This document shows positions 43,506 to 55,400 of a DNA stretch of 64,000 nucleotides, one piece after another. A program made the translations under genes and the position numbers. Position 1 is the stretch's first letter. Every line of letters begins with the position of its first letter. This DNA comes from Actinostola sp. cb2023 (Eukaryota > Cnidaria > Anthozoa > Actiniaria > Actinostolidae), in contig JAUJYZ010000900.1 of NCBI GenBank assembly GCA_033675265.1, forward strand, positions 231,879-295,878, read 5' to 3'. The notes under the pieces are model-generated. The model worked only from the letters and a program-made list of their open reading frames with translations, ran no database searches and was not told the origin of the DNA.

Positions 43506-46500
43506 TGCACAGGGTAGCAAAGGGTTGTGATCACGCTTCACGTACCATTTTTTCGTAAATTCACGACTCAAAATAATCATTTAAGCCATTCCACGCACGT
43601 TTTTCGTGTATTTCAATTCACGGTTCATGTGTACAGAGCGAATATACTTGTGGGGACGGATAATTAAAACATGACTACTTTTACTGGACCATACAGCACT
43701 GTTTCGTGAGGGAGTACCTCACTCGTCAGGGTTTTGTATTACACTGTGAGTAAAGTTCGCAGCGATCAGAACGTTCGCTATAGATTATATTTACATTAGG
43801 CGTTAGACGCGCTAAAAATAGCGTGCGAAGTGAAATATAGTAGTCAAAAATGTGTTGGTTAATAATGGAGAAGCCAAGCTAGAAATGGGGTAAAATATGA
43901 AATAAGTGATGCTAGAAAGGCAGCGTGGGGGGTGGAAGGGAAGCTGCAGGGTTTACAAAAGTGGTATATATAATGAGGGAGATGTGAGCTCACAATCCAA
44001 GGAGAGTTAGAGAGTGGGAGCCTCTGTCCAGTGCCCACTGGGACTCTAATCTTCAGGGGTTTAGAAGTCCCAGCGTGATTCAAAGATCAAGACGTTTCAT
44101 ACTTGACAGGCCTGCAAGCTATACCCTACGCCATGGCAAAGGACAGAGGGGGAGGGGAATTTGACTAGTAAGGGCGCTGATGTGCTGGCGTGGCGTGCGG
44201 GAAAGCAGGCGAGACCGGGGAGGAAATGTGAAGGTTGCGCAGAGCGCGGTGGTGATGATGTTGTGGATATGAATATGGTACCTTTAGAGCGGGAATTTTT
44301 GGAGTACATCGGACTGACTTGTGTTCTTAGGTGAGATTCTATTAGAAAGGGCGGAGTGGTGCGTAGCGGGTCTTTATATAGGAGGGACTGGGGAAGGTTA
44401 TTGGGTTTCCTGTGTGTGACGTTTTTGGGTTCGCGGGGGCGTATGGGGGGCGGGGCCTTTGGACGAAGGTAGCAATGGCGGAGGGGGGGGGGTGTGGTTT
44501 GTGGAGGGTGGTATTGGGATATGGGGACTGGGGGTGAGTGTGAATTTATGGGAGGATGGAACGTAGAAGGAAGAAAAGAAAGGAGGGAAGAACTGGAAGT
44601 ATGTAGCTATGTAGGGTGACAAGTGGAGAAATGGATGATGGAGATGGGGGGGGGGGGGGGGGGGAGGGGTTTGTTTTGTTTGTTTGTGGGGGTGGAAAGT
44701 TTGATAGGGAGAGAGAAAGAGAGAGGGGGGTGTATGCATAGGGGACGCTGGGATCAATATGATGCGGCCTTTCCCTTGTAGTGAGCACATTTTTGATTAT
44801 CGACTGATTAAGCCAGATCGATAGATTTTGCAAGGTATTCGGACCAGCGTTGGTGGTGGGTAGTCAAGGTGTGTGTGGGTGTTTTGTGGGGGGGGGGGGG
44901 GGGGGGGGGAGGTGAATGGAGAGGATAGGGGTGATGTTTCCAGGGAGGGGGGGGGGGGGGGGGTTTGGTGGAAGGTGGTATATTGGGATATGGGGACTGG
45001 GGGGCGAGTGTGAATTTGTGGGAGGATGGAACGTAGAAGGAAGAAAAGAAAGGAGGGAAGAACTGGAAGTATGTAGCTATGTAGGGTGACAAGTGGAGAA
45101 ATGGATGATGGAGATGGAGAGAGGATATATATAGGTGGAATGTATGTAGAAAAATAGTGGCAAGTGGAGAATTGGATGATAGCGAAGAAAAGAAGAAAGA
45201 TAGAAGTGGAGTGTATGCAGATAAATAGTGACAAGTGGAGGAATGGATGATTGAATCGATGATTAAAACTGGATGATAGAGAGGGGGAAAGAAGAGGAAT
45301 GTAAGTTATGTTGAAGCCATAGAGTGACAAGTTGAAAAAAATAATAAAAGGGGGGGGGGGGGGGGGGGGGGAGGATATCTGAAGGGAAAGAGGTAAAGTA
45401 AAAAGAGTGAGGGTGAAGGGATAGGATAGATTGGTGTGTGAGGATTTGAGAGAAGCGGATGGATGGGAAATGGGAAGAAAGGCGGACTTGGCAGGCCATG
45501 CAGCAGTGATGGCGCCTTGTAATGGTTGTACTAAGGGTGTATCATGACATGGTAAGGGTAAGATAGGACAGGTACGACTACCTGTTAGGCAATGCACATT
45601 TATATCCTACATATCCCACGCCCACCCTCCATCCACCATCACCCCCTATTCCCCCCACTTCTAGCCTCATTTCCTCTACACTTCCCGATAATAATATTCT
45701 ACCCTTTCCGCTTAACCTCTTTCAATGTTTTTCCCCACAGCTCACTCCACCCACTCCACCAACACCAAAACCACCAAAAAAATTTTGTATAATTTTTGGA
45801 ATACATCGGACTGACTTGTGTTCTTAGGTGAGATTCTATTAGAAAGGGCGGAGTGGTGCGTAGCGGGTCTTTATATAGGAGGGACTGGGGAAGGTTATTG
45901 GGTTTCCTGTGTGTGACGTTTTTGGGTTCGCGGGGGCGTATGGGGGGCGGGGCCTTTGGACGAAGGTAGCAATGGCGGGGGGGGGGGGGGGGGGTGTGGT
46001 TTGTGGAGGGTGGTATTGAGATATGGGGACTGGGGGTGAGTGTGAATTTATGGGAGGATGGAACGTAGAAGGAAGAAAAGAAAGGAGGGAAGAACTGGAA
46101 GTATGTAGCTATGTAGGGTGACAAGTGGAGAAATGGATGATGGAGATGGGGGGGGGGGGGGGGGGGGAGGGGTTTGTTTTGTTTGTTTGTGGGGGTGGAA
46201 AGTTTGATAGGGAGAGAGAAAGAGAGAGGGGGGTGTATGCATAGGGGACGCTGGGATCAATATGATGCGGCCTTTCCCTTGTAGTGAGCACATTTTTGAT
46301 TATCGACTGATTAAGCCAGATCGATAGATGCATACACCCCCTATCTCTCTATCCCACTTCCCAACTCCCTTTCCATCACCACCTTGACATGATTACCCTA
46401 CCCATGTCATAACTCCATATGACACCCTTACCCTGGCCCATGTCATCACACCATTATATTTAAATATAATGATATTATATTATATTATATTATATTATTA

Positions 46501-46887
46501 TATTATATTATATTATATTATATATATATTATATTATATATATTATAATATAATATAATATAATATATATAATATATTATATTATATTATATTATATTAT
46601 ATTATATTATATTATATTATATTATATTATATTATATTATATTATATTATATTATATTTTTTAAATATTTTATTTAATATTTTTTATTTCTTACTTTTTA
46701 TTAGTTTTATTTCTTAATTTTTAATTTTTTAATTTCAAAGATAGTTCTCATTTTATTCATCTATAACCATCCATCCATTTATTTATTTTCACTTCTCCAT
46801 TCTATTTTTCTTCTTTTCACATATCCCTCTTTCAATATGTATGGATTTAATTGCATTTGCCACCCACAAAAAAAAAAATAGTATAGT
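43506..46887. other. Replaced interior of unit 2, no recognised gene
   Basis: The segment is purine-rich on the plus strand, with several G homopolymers (near 44647, 44889, 44947, 45352, 45977 and 46147). 44299-44820 and 45797-46327 are near-identical direct repeats of about 525 bp, and a shorter part recurs near 45000. 46455-46660 is a TATAT/TATTA microsatellite. The Pro-rich minus-strand frames reflect G tracts and are not supported as genes. Confidence 0.7.
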
Positions 46888-47441
46888 AAATCAGAGCACA
46901 AACACTAAAACCGTGCAACGTTTTACACTAATTAGTACTAAATAGCCCCTCTAGTTGTCTGTCTGTCTGTCTGTCTGTTTGTTTGTTTGTTTGTTTGTCG
47001 GTTAAAATGTTGAACGGGGAAAAAATGTAATAACCGATAACGGGAATGAATACCCGACACCCGATATCGATAATTAATAACCGATATCGAGAATTAAATA
47101 ACTGATATCGATAATAATATAACCGATATCCTGACATCGGAATTAATACCCCATATCGAGAATTAATAACCGATATCGACAATTAAATAACCGATATCGA
47201 TAATAATATAACCGATATCCTGACATCGGAATTAATACCCGATATCGAGAATTAAATAACCGATATCGGAAATAGAAACACCGATGACGGTTTATAAATG
47301 ACCGACATTCCGATATCGACAATTGAAATACGATATGGACAATTCAAGCCCGACCTCGACAATACAATTCCCGATATCGATAATACAATTCCCGATATCG
47401 ATAATAACCCGAATGAATTTTGAACGGTTTCGTACGCCATA
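46888..47441 (-). repeat. Right end of unit 2 of the giant element
   Basis: A shortened version of the right arm: a 60-bp piece of the unique block, a small TGTC array, the GATATCG satellite, and the terminal GAACGGTTTCGTACGCCATA. It is followed directly by the target duplicate CGCGTG at 47442. Confidence 0.88.
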
Positions 47442-47660
47442 CGCGTGCCCGCTGCAACGTCCGAACATAGACACAACTTGGTGTATCAAGCTACATGTCC
47501 CGATCGACTGTCCCGCGATACGTACGTTGGTGAAACAGCTAGGAGATTACAAACAAGAATAAACGAACACAGTATTAAAGACAAAAAATCCGCCCTTCTA
47601 AGACATAGTACTAGCAGCGGGCACGCGCCTATTTCCTCTCGGCCGATATTCAATTAATCC
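47442..47660 (+). pseudogene. Penelope-like element ORF, GIY-YIG piece
   Basis: About 70 codons with a GIY-YIG nuclease signature: NLVYQATCPD, then TYVGETARRLQTRINEH, then LLRHSTSSGH. This domain closes the protein of canonical Penelope-like retroelements. It has no start codon of its own; its frame joins 24916-24966 across the giant element. The reverse transcriptase part is not in the window. Confidence 0.75.
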
Positions 47661-47734
47661 TTTACGTAGAAGAAATATATTTTTATTATAATGTTTAGAT
47701 GTTATTATATTATTATAAACGGGAAATGAATGTT

Positions 47735-48350
47735 GTGTCAAACGAATGTAATGTATTCATTAAATTCGTGGAAATGGTGGATGTCAAGTCCAACATTAAT
47801 TTTAATGACATTCTGGGACCTGACGGGGGTTTCCCTAAACACTTGAGCCGTCAGTGCGTGATAATACGACTTTGTCTCCAAGACGATGCATTTCGAGACA
47901 GTTTTACATAAGATCGAACCAAATAAACCAAATGAAGCAACTCGGATCATAACGATATAACTTCAGTCATGGACATTGCAGCTGTTTAGCACACATACAT
48001 AACGGATGTAAACACGCAATTCCTGGAAGCGATGCTTGACCTCCATGGGAAACGAAGAGTGTTACGCATTCATTAAATTCGTGGAAATGATGTACGCAAA
48101 ATTAAGGGGGTTTCCCTAAACAGTGCGTGATAACATGACCTTATAAAGAAGCAAGGGACACCTAGCTGTACTCAATAAACAAACTCGTGTTTTCAGAGAT
48201 AAATATAATTACTCGGGTTACCTGTGGTAGCCCCAGTCTAAAAAAATGGGTTTTATGATATGTCGTTGTCCTACGCAAGATGACAAAACTGTGCGATATT
48301 ACCCCCAGATTGCTTTGCATCTCTTCAGTATCGCTCATTTGACACTTTTA
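47735..48350. repeat. Dispersed repeat family, copy 4
   Basis: A long copy containing GACATTCTGGGACCTGACGG, GTTTTACATAAGATCGAACC, TTCCTGGAAGCGATGCTTGA and ATTACTCGGGTTACCTGTGG in order. It gives the best view of the family's full layout. Confidence 0.85.
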
Positions 48351-48514
48351 GGTGACTAACTTTATATTGTACGCTGTGACATGTACATATGTCACATATA
48401 TCATTATCCTAAATTTCGGGCTAAACAAGAGAATCTTCAATCATGATCAATGTCAATCCATTGGACGTTATATAATCCATCAAGAAAAACCGCAATACAC
48501 AATCAAAGAAACAA

Positions 48515-48852
48515 CTTTGAAAGGAATGTATTCATTAAGTTCGTGGAAATCGCGGATGTCAAGTCCAACGTTAATTTTAATGACATTCTGGGACCTGACG
48601 GGGGTTTCCCTAAACACTTGAGCCATCAGTGCGTGATAATACGATTTTGTCTTCAAGACGATGTATTTCGAGACAGTTTTACATAAGATCGAACCAAATA
48701 AACCAAATGAAGCAACTCGGATCATAACGATATAACTTCAGTGATGTTCAATACAGCTGTTTAGCACACATGCATAACTCATGTAAACACGCAATTCCTG
48801 GAAGCGATGGTTGACCTCCATGGGAAACGAAGAGTGTTACGCATTCATTAAA
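48515..48852. repeat. Dispersed repeat family, copy 5 (left part)
   Basis: It is closely related to copies 1 and 4, is cut at CATTCATTAAA by the Crypton-like element, and resumes at 51929 (AAGGGGGTTTCCCTAAACAC). Confidence 0.85.
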
Positions 48853-50016
48853 AAAACTAGACGCTCTTCTAGCGTGAAGTCGGGCTTCTAAATGAAATGT
48901 AACCTATTTGAACTAAATATAGCTAGATATCTTATAGTGCGATTTTCAGTGCGATTGAAACAGTTTTTGGTTGCTCGTCGTTGCATGACTCGAGCTCGAT
49001 AGAACATGCTTTCCTTTACTTTCCTTGCAATTTCAGTACTGCGAACTTTACAGTATGGGCCCGTTCGCATTTGTCCAAATTTATGTTTGTTTTGCAAAAA
49101 TATATGTCAACACGAGCCGTTTCCCAGTGCGAACGACATTTTTCGATCTTACCAATTTTTGTCTGACCTTACCAAACATCAAAGATGCCGTCGGCCTGCT
49201 TCGAAGCAGGACAAATTTTTGTCAAACGTCAAAAATGTCAGATTTCAAGAAATGTAACAGAACAAATTCAGTGGAGCGTGGTATTAGGTCAGGTCGCTCA
49301 GTCACAGGCTAGTCGCTGTCATGAATGGAGAGACTTCAAGCGTTCCCAATATTTTCGGTCAAGAAAACTATTACCAACCTGACCACCACAACTCTACCGG
49401 CAGATGATGCAGTTTCTTGTAAGCTTTGACCTCAACTGCTACGGATCGCAAATGAGATGAATCTGGAACAAAGAAGTTTCTGGCCTTGGTAGTATCAAAT
49501 AGGGCTGAAATCTTCGACCTCATCTTCGAGCATAGCCTATTTTTCAAACGATCCTTGGTCCTCCGCTCTCGCTATAATTTGGTTTTGATGCTGGACCCTC
49601 AAAAGACAAAGCAACATCATAAGCTGATGTTGAGTGTAAACTAGAAAATGTATAGAAAATGTTTCGAGGCAGCATTTTTCTTACAAGAAATGTGAACACT
49701 AGTGAATTATAACATAGCTACAATATAACGCGCGCTCTGATTGGCTGGTTATCTATGAACAAGAAATGGATATACCATAGAGATATTTCATGGAAATCAC
49801 GTCAAAATCCAAAAACAAAGATTTTCGCTGAAGTTTTCGTACCTACTATAAGACGAAAATGGATGGCTTTGCTTTATTTAGCATTGACCACGGAGACCTA
49901 AAGCTTACCGACCGTCTCAGCGGTTAAAACTCATTGTTAACGAAGCCGACATAATCGAAAATGCCGAACTAGAAAGTGTCAAAACAACACGCTTTGCATC
50001 CCGGTTTCGCATAAGC

Positions 50017-50553
50017 TTACTTGTCGGAGGACGATTTACAGCAACTTTTGATGGATAAGCAGTCAAAAAGGACAAAGAAAATGATAAACTGGCCGTGTTT
50101 CAATATTTAAAGGTAAGTAAGCTTAACATAATGTTTAAACGACGAAGAAGAAAACTATGTAATCCTAATTATTTGAAAACAAATGATCGTACAGCAACAG
50201 ATAAGCTTAATTGTATTTCGGTAGCAAAATTTTACAAATTCAAGTCCAAGTAAGCTCAAGCTTTACTTGTCACAACTTGTGTGAGAAACTGACTGAATAT
50301 CATAATAACAACAAAAAAATACTTTAAATAAATTTCCTGTAATAATTAAGCTTATCAATTACGTTAAAAGTACCTTTTCCATCACTTTTTTTAGCCTGGT
50401 GTATAAAAGAGACAATTTGTCCAAACTCCACTTGCTTGAAAGAATGACAAAACTCGATGCCCACCTTGACTGGCTGAAGCCGCGATTTTACGCCAAAGCG
50501 AGGAAAACAGACCAGGGAATGTACAGCAAAAAGACACTACTTCAGTACAGATA
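50017..50553 (+). pseudogene. Crypton-type tyrosine recombinase fragments
   Basis: The first piece reads YLSEDDLQQLLMDKQSKRTKK and ends at a GTAAGT donor (50111). The second, after an acceptor-like TTTTTTTAG (50395), reads LDAHLDWLKPRFYAKARKTD then MYSKKTLLQYR. This matches the N-terminal helical part of Crypton-derived recombinase/ZMYM-like proteins (LL..FY.EAR..DG..Y...SL..IR). Stops and a frame change remove the rest; the catalytic domain is absent. Confidence 0.55.
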
Positions 50554-51377
50554 ACTTATACCGAATCGTCACACCATGGCGATATCTGGGCACCGAAATG
50601 AGCAAAGCTTGGCTCATTATAACACACGTCCATCGTCAATACAACTTCACCACTGCAGCGAAATCTTGTCACGAAGCCTCGAGCAAAGTTCTTCTACACT
50701 ACATGTACAGCAGTTGCTTTGGCTCAACCGTCCTTTCAAGTAATAGCAGCAGTACAGCAAAACAATGTCAGTCATCTTAGTGAGGGTCAGATGAAGCCTC
50801 CAATCCACTTTGATTCCCTTTTCAACAACTACACTATCCAGAACGTCCAAGTTGTAGTTTCGTCGAACGCTCGTAATCGATGTGTTTTTAAACTTCAAAA
50901 GTTCTTTGAAAATTCATCTCCAGAACGTGCCAAAATGAAAAACTGTGTTTTTTGTAATGTTTAGATAAATCTATTTTGTAAATTTTCCACGGAAAATGTG
51001 TAGTTTTGAGAAAATAGAGCACTTTGAGCGACATTTGCTGGTGTAAAGTCGTCTTCAGGTTTTGAACACTTTGATTGAATTGAGAAATACGTGCGCAGGT
51101 TTAGAAGAATTTGTCAGTTGATCAGAAGTATTGATAACAATAAATCTGTTTTTGACCGGTAAAATCCTTGTCTTTTATGTTTAGTTGTGTGTATATGTAG
51201 ACCACTTTTAGCGGCTTTTGCTTGTGTATTAAAAGTTGTCTTCAGATATTGAACAATTTGAAAGAATTGAGATATATTCGTGCGCCAGTGTGAAGAATTT
51301 GTCAGTTGATCAGAATTATTGATAACAATAAATCAGTTTTTGACGCGTAAAAGCCATGGCTATGTTATAAAAGCAAT

Positions 51378-51555
51378 GGTCAATGCTTAGCTGTGCGTAT
51401 ATCCAGTTCTGGATGCACTTGGTCGGCTGCTAAGCACTCAAGAAGCTAGAGTCGCACTCGGCTACGCCTCGTGCGACTCTTACGCTTCTCTCGTGCTTAG
51501 CAGCCTCCCGCGTGCATCCAGAACTGGATATACGCACGCTAAGCATTGACCATTC
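51378..51555. repeat. Long hairpin
   Basis: GGTCAATGCTTAGCTGTGCG...TATATCCAGTTCTGGATGCA on the left pairs with its complement ending GCATTGACC on the right, around GTCGCACTCGGCTACGCCTCGTGCGAC. It is probably a foldback MITE or an element terminus. Confidence 0.85.
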
Positions 51556-51928
51556 CTTTAGATACGTATACGTCAATGCGATAGAATTACACTTTGATTG
51601 TCATATGCGGTTTGTAGTTTGTATTTTGGTAGCTTGTAGTGCGAACACAAAGGGACAAACATTTTTTTGCAGGAGCAATTTTTGTCATGACTTTTGGTTG
51701 GACGAACAATTTTTGCCAGTCTAATCGAGAAAAAAACTTATATTTTGGTCCCTTGACCTCCGGTGCTTTCCCTGATTGGTTTGTGCTTTGTAATCTTTCT
51801 TGGCCAGACTTCATGTCTCCTTCGGCTTTAGCTCGACGTTAGGCGCATGCGCTGTAGAACCCAATATGCTTTCTGGGGACGACGAAGAACGCTCTGCATT
51901 TTTAGAGTCGGGTGGAAGCCCGACTAAT

Positions 51929-52426
51929 TAAGGGGGTTTCCCTAAACACTTGGACCACTAGTGAGTGATAATATGACCTTATATGGAAGTAAGGAGCATC
52001 TAGCCGTACGATATTAAAAAACTAGTGTGTTTTCAAAGATAAATATAATTACTCGGGTTACCTGTGGTAGCCCGAAAAGAAAAATGGGCTTTATGTCTTC
52101 GTCTTACACAAAATGATAAAATTGTGCGATATTACCCCAGAAGCAAATTAAATAATAAGAGTTCCGTTAACTGGTAAATTAAAATGTTTCAGTTTAGATT
52201 TAAAAGTGTCAATGGCTTCTTCCAGACTTAGCGGGAGAATGGTCCATAGTACAGTTTAGAGGCGGCAGCAGAGAAGGATCGATCACCATATGAAACAAGA
52301 TTGGTTCTTGGAGTGATAAGATTGTTTCTTGTATTGGAGCGAAGGCGGTGAGTAGGTTTTTATACATTAAATTCGTGGAAGTGATGTACGCAAAATTAAG
52401 GGGGTTTCCCTAAACACTTGAGCCAT
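51929..52426. repeat. Dispersed repeat fragments (copies 5 right part and 6)
   Basis: 51929-52140 resumes copy 5, and 52365-52426 is a short fragment ending CACTTGAGCC directly at the satellite border. The 200 bp between them shows no recognised feature. Confidence 0.7.
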
Positions 52427-55400
52427 GGCGTATGTAGTGCTATCAGTGTAGTGCGTAGTGCCATCAGTGTAGTGTGTAGTGCCATCAGTGTAGTGCCATC
52501 AGTGTAGTGTGTAGTGCCATCAGTGTAGTGCCATCAATGTAGTGTGTAGTGCATCAGTGCAGTGCGTAGTGTCATCAATGTAGTGCGTAGTGCCATCAGT
52601 GTAGTGTGTAGTACCATCAATGTAGTGTGTAGTGCCATCAATGTAGTGTGTAGTGCCATCAGTGTAGCGCGTAGTGCCATCAATGTAGTACGTAGTGTCA
52701 TCAATGTAGTGTGTAGTGCAATCAGTGTAGTGTGTAGTACCATCAATGTAGTGTGTAGTGCCATCAATGTAGTGTGTAGTGCCATCAGTGCAGTGCGTAG
52801 TGCCATCAATGTAGTACGTAGTGTCATCAATGTAGTGCGTAGTGCAATCAGTGTAGTGTGTAGTACCATCAATGTAGTGCGTAGTGCCATCAATGTAGTG
52901 CGTAGTGCCATCAGTGCAGTGCGTAGTGTCATCAATGTAGTGCGTAGTGCCATCAGTGTAGTGTGTAGTACCATCAATGTAGTGTGTAGTGCCATCAATG
53001 TAGTGTGTAGTGCCATCAGTGTAGCGCGTAGTGCCATCAATGTAGTACGTAGTGTCATCAATGTAGTGTGTAGTGCAATCAGTGTAGTGTGTAGTACCAT
53101 CAATGTAGTGTGTAGTGCCATCAATGTAGTGTGTAGTGCCATCAGTGCAGTGCGTAGTGCCATCAATGTAGTACGTAGTGTCATCAATGTAGTGCGTAGT
53201 GCAATCAGTGTAGTGTGTAGTACCATCAATGTAGTGCGTAGTGCCATCAATGTAGTGCGGAGTGCCATCAGTGTAGTGCCAACAATGTAGTGCGTAGTGC
53301 CATCAGTGTAGTGCCATCAATGTAGTGCGTAGTGCCATCAATGTAGTGCGTAGTGCCCATCAGTGTAGTGCCATCAGTGTAGTGCCATCAATGTATTGTG
53401 TAGTGTCATCAGTGTAGTGTCGTCAATGTAGTGCGTAGTGCCATCAGTGTAGTGCCATCAATGTAGTGCGTAGTGCAATCAGTGTAGTGCCATCAATGTA
53501 GTGCGTAGTGCAATCAGTGTAGTGTGTAGTACCATCAATGTAGTGTGTAGTGCCATCAGTGTAGTGCGTAGTACCATCAATGTAGTACGTCGTGTCATCA
53601 ATGTAGTGCGTAGTGCAATCAGTGTAGTGCGTAGTGCCATCAGTGTAGTGCCATCAATGTAGTGCGTAGTGCCATCAGTGTAGTGAGTAGTGCCATCAAT
53701 GTAGTGCGTAGTGCCATCAGTGTAGTGCGTAGTACCATCAATGTAGTGTGTAGTACCATCAATGTAGTGTGTAGTGCCATCAGTGTAGTGCGTAGTGCCA
53801 TCAATGTAGTACGTAGTGTCATCAATGTAGTGCGTAGTGCAATCAGTGTAGTGTGTAGTACCATCAATGTAGTGTGTAGTGCCATCAGTGTAGTGCCATC
53901 AGTGTAGTGCGTAGTGCCATCAGTGTAGTGCCATCAATGTAGTGCGTAGTGCCATCAGTGTAGTGCCATTAATGTAGTGCGTAGTGCCATCAGTGTAGTG
54001 CCATCAATGTAGTGCGTAGTGCAATCAGTGTAGTGCCATCAATGTAGTGCGTAGTGCAACCAGTGTAGTGTGTAGTGCCATCAATGTAGTACGTAGTGTC
54101 ATCAATGTAGTGCGTAGTGCAATCAGTGTAGAGCGTAGTGCCATCAGTGTAGTGCCATCAATGTAGTGCGTAGTGCCATCAGTGTAGTGAGTAGTGCCAT
54201 CAATGTAGTGCGTAGTGCCATCAATGTAGTGCGTAGTGCAATCAGTGTAGTGTGTAGTACCATCAATGTAGTGTGTAGTGCCATCAATGTAGTGTGTAGT
54301 GCCATCAGTGTAGTGCGTAGTGCCATCAGTGTAGTGCGTAGTGCCATCAATGTAGTACGTAGTGTCATCAATGTAGTGCGTAGTGCCATCAGTGCAGTGC
54401 GTAGTGCCATCAATGTAGTGCGTAGTGCAATCAGTGTAGTGTGTAGTACCATCAATGTAGTGTGTAGTGCCATCAATGTAGTGCGGAGTGCCATCAGTGT
54501 AGTGCCAACAATGTAGTGCGTAGTGCCATCAGTGTAGTGCCATCAATGTAGTGCGTAGTGCCATCAATGTAGTGCGTAGTGCCATCAGTGTAGTGCCATC
54601 AATGTATTGTGTAGTGTCATCAGTGTAGTGTCGTCAATGTAGTGCGTAGTGCCATCAGTGTAGTAGTGCCAGTCATGTAGTGTGTAGTGCCATTAATGTA
54701 GTGCGTAGTGCCATCAGTGTAGTGCCATCAATGTAGTGCGTAGTGCCATCAGTGTAGTGCCATCAATGTAGTGCGTAGTGCCATCAGTGTAGTGCCATCA
54801 ATGTAGTGCGTAGTGCCATCAGTGTAGTGCCATCAATGTAGTGCGTAGTGCCATCAGTGTAGTGCCATTCAATGTAGTGCGTAGTGCCATCAGTGTAGTG
54901 CCATCAATGTAGTGCGTAGTGCCATCAGTGTAGTGCCATTAATGTAGTGCGTAGTGCCATCAGTGTAGTGCCATCAATGTAGTGCGTAGTGCAATCAGTG
55001 TGCAATGTAGTGTAGTGCCATCAGTGTAGTGCCATCAATGTAGTGCGTAGTGCCATCAGTGTAGTGCCATCAATGTAGTGCGTAGTGCCATCAATGTAGT
55101 GTAGTGCCATCAGTGTAGTGTGTAGTGCCATCAATGTAGTGTGTAGTGCCATCAGTGTAGTGCGTAGTGCCATCAATGTAGTGCGTAGTGCCATCAATGT
55201 AGTGTAGTGCCATCATGTAGTGTAGTGCGTAGTGCCATCAGTGTAGTGTGTAGTGCCATCAATGTAGTGCGTAGTGCCATCAGTGTAGTGCGTAGTGCCA
55301 TCAATGTAGTGCGTAGTGCCATCAATGTAGTGCGTAGTGCCATCAATGTAGTGCGTAGTGCCATCAGTGTAGTGCGTAGTGCCATCAGTGTGTAGTGTGC

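Larger units (their letters stand above)
24967..47441. mobile_element. 22.5 kb composite giant DNA transposon
   Basis: The left end TATGGCGTACGAAACCGTTC and the right end GAACGGTTTCGTACGCCATA are inverted copies. The 6-bp target duplication CGCGTG lies at 24961-24966 and 47442-47447. Removing the element and one duplicate joins the two Penelope-type reading-frame pieces in frame. Inside are long inverted terminal regions, an 18-exon gene, an integrase gene and a TRAF-like gene (unit 1, to about 41713). Unit 2 is a tandem second copy whose interior has been replaced (41714-47441). A 6-bp duplication and long inverted repeats also occur in Polintons, but I see no DNA polymerase, ATPase or capsid gene. 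The superfamily is therefore open. Confidence 0.85.
48853..51928. mobile_element. Crypton-like element relic inserted in a repeat
   Basis: It interrupts dispersed repeat copy 5. The left end is ACTAGACGCTCTTCTAGCGT followed by AGTCGGGCTTC; the right end is GAAGCCCGACTAATT. Coding remnants of a tyrosine-recombinase-type gene lie at 50017-50110 and 50395-50553. A pair of about 185-bp direct repeats (50993-51175 and 51183-51360) and a long hairpin (51378-51555) lie in the 3' half. Confidence 0.6.

Noticed and set aside
44398..46293. Pro-rich minus-strand frames up to 266 codons
   Set aside because: Created by G homopolymers and purine-rich tandem duplications; no recognisable domain and frames differ between duplicate copies.
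24967..47441. Assignment of the giant element to Polinton/Maverick
   Set aside because: The 6-bp duplication, long TIRs and integrase fit, but no protein-primed DNA polymerase, packaging ATPase, protease or capsid frame is present, and the integrase is of a different-looking family.
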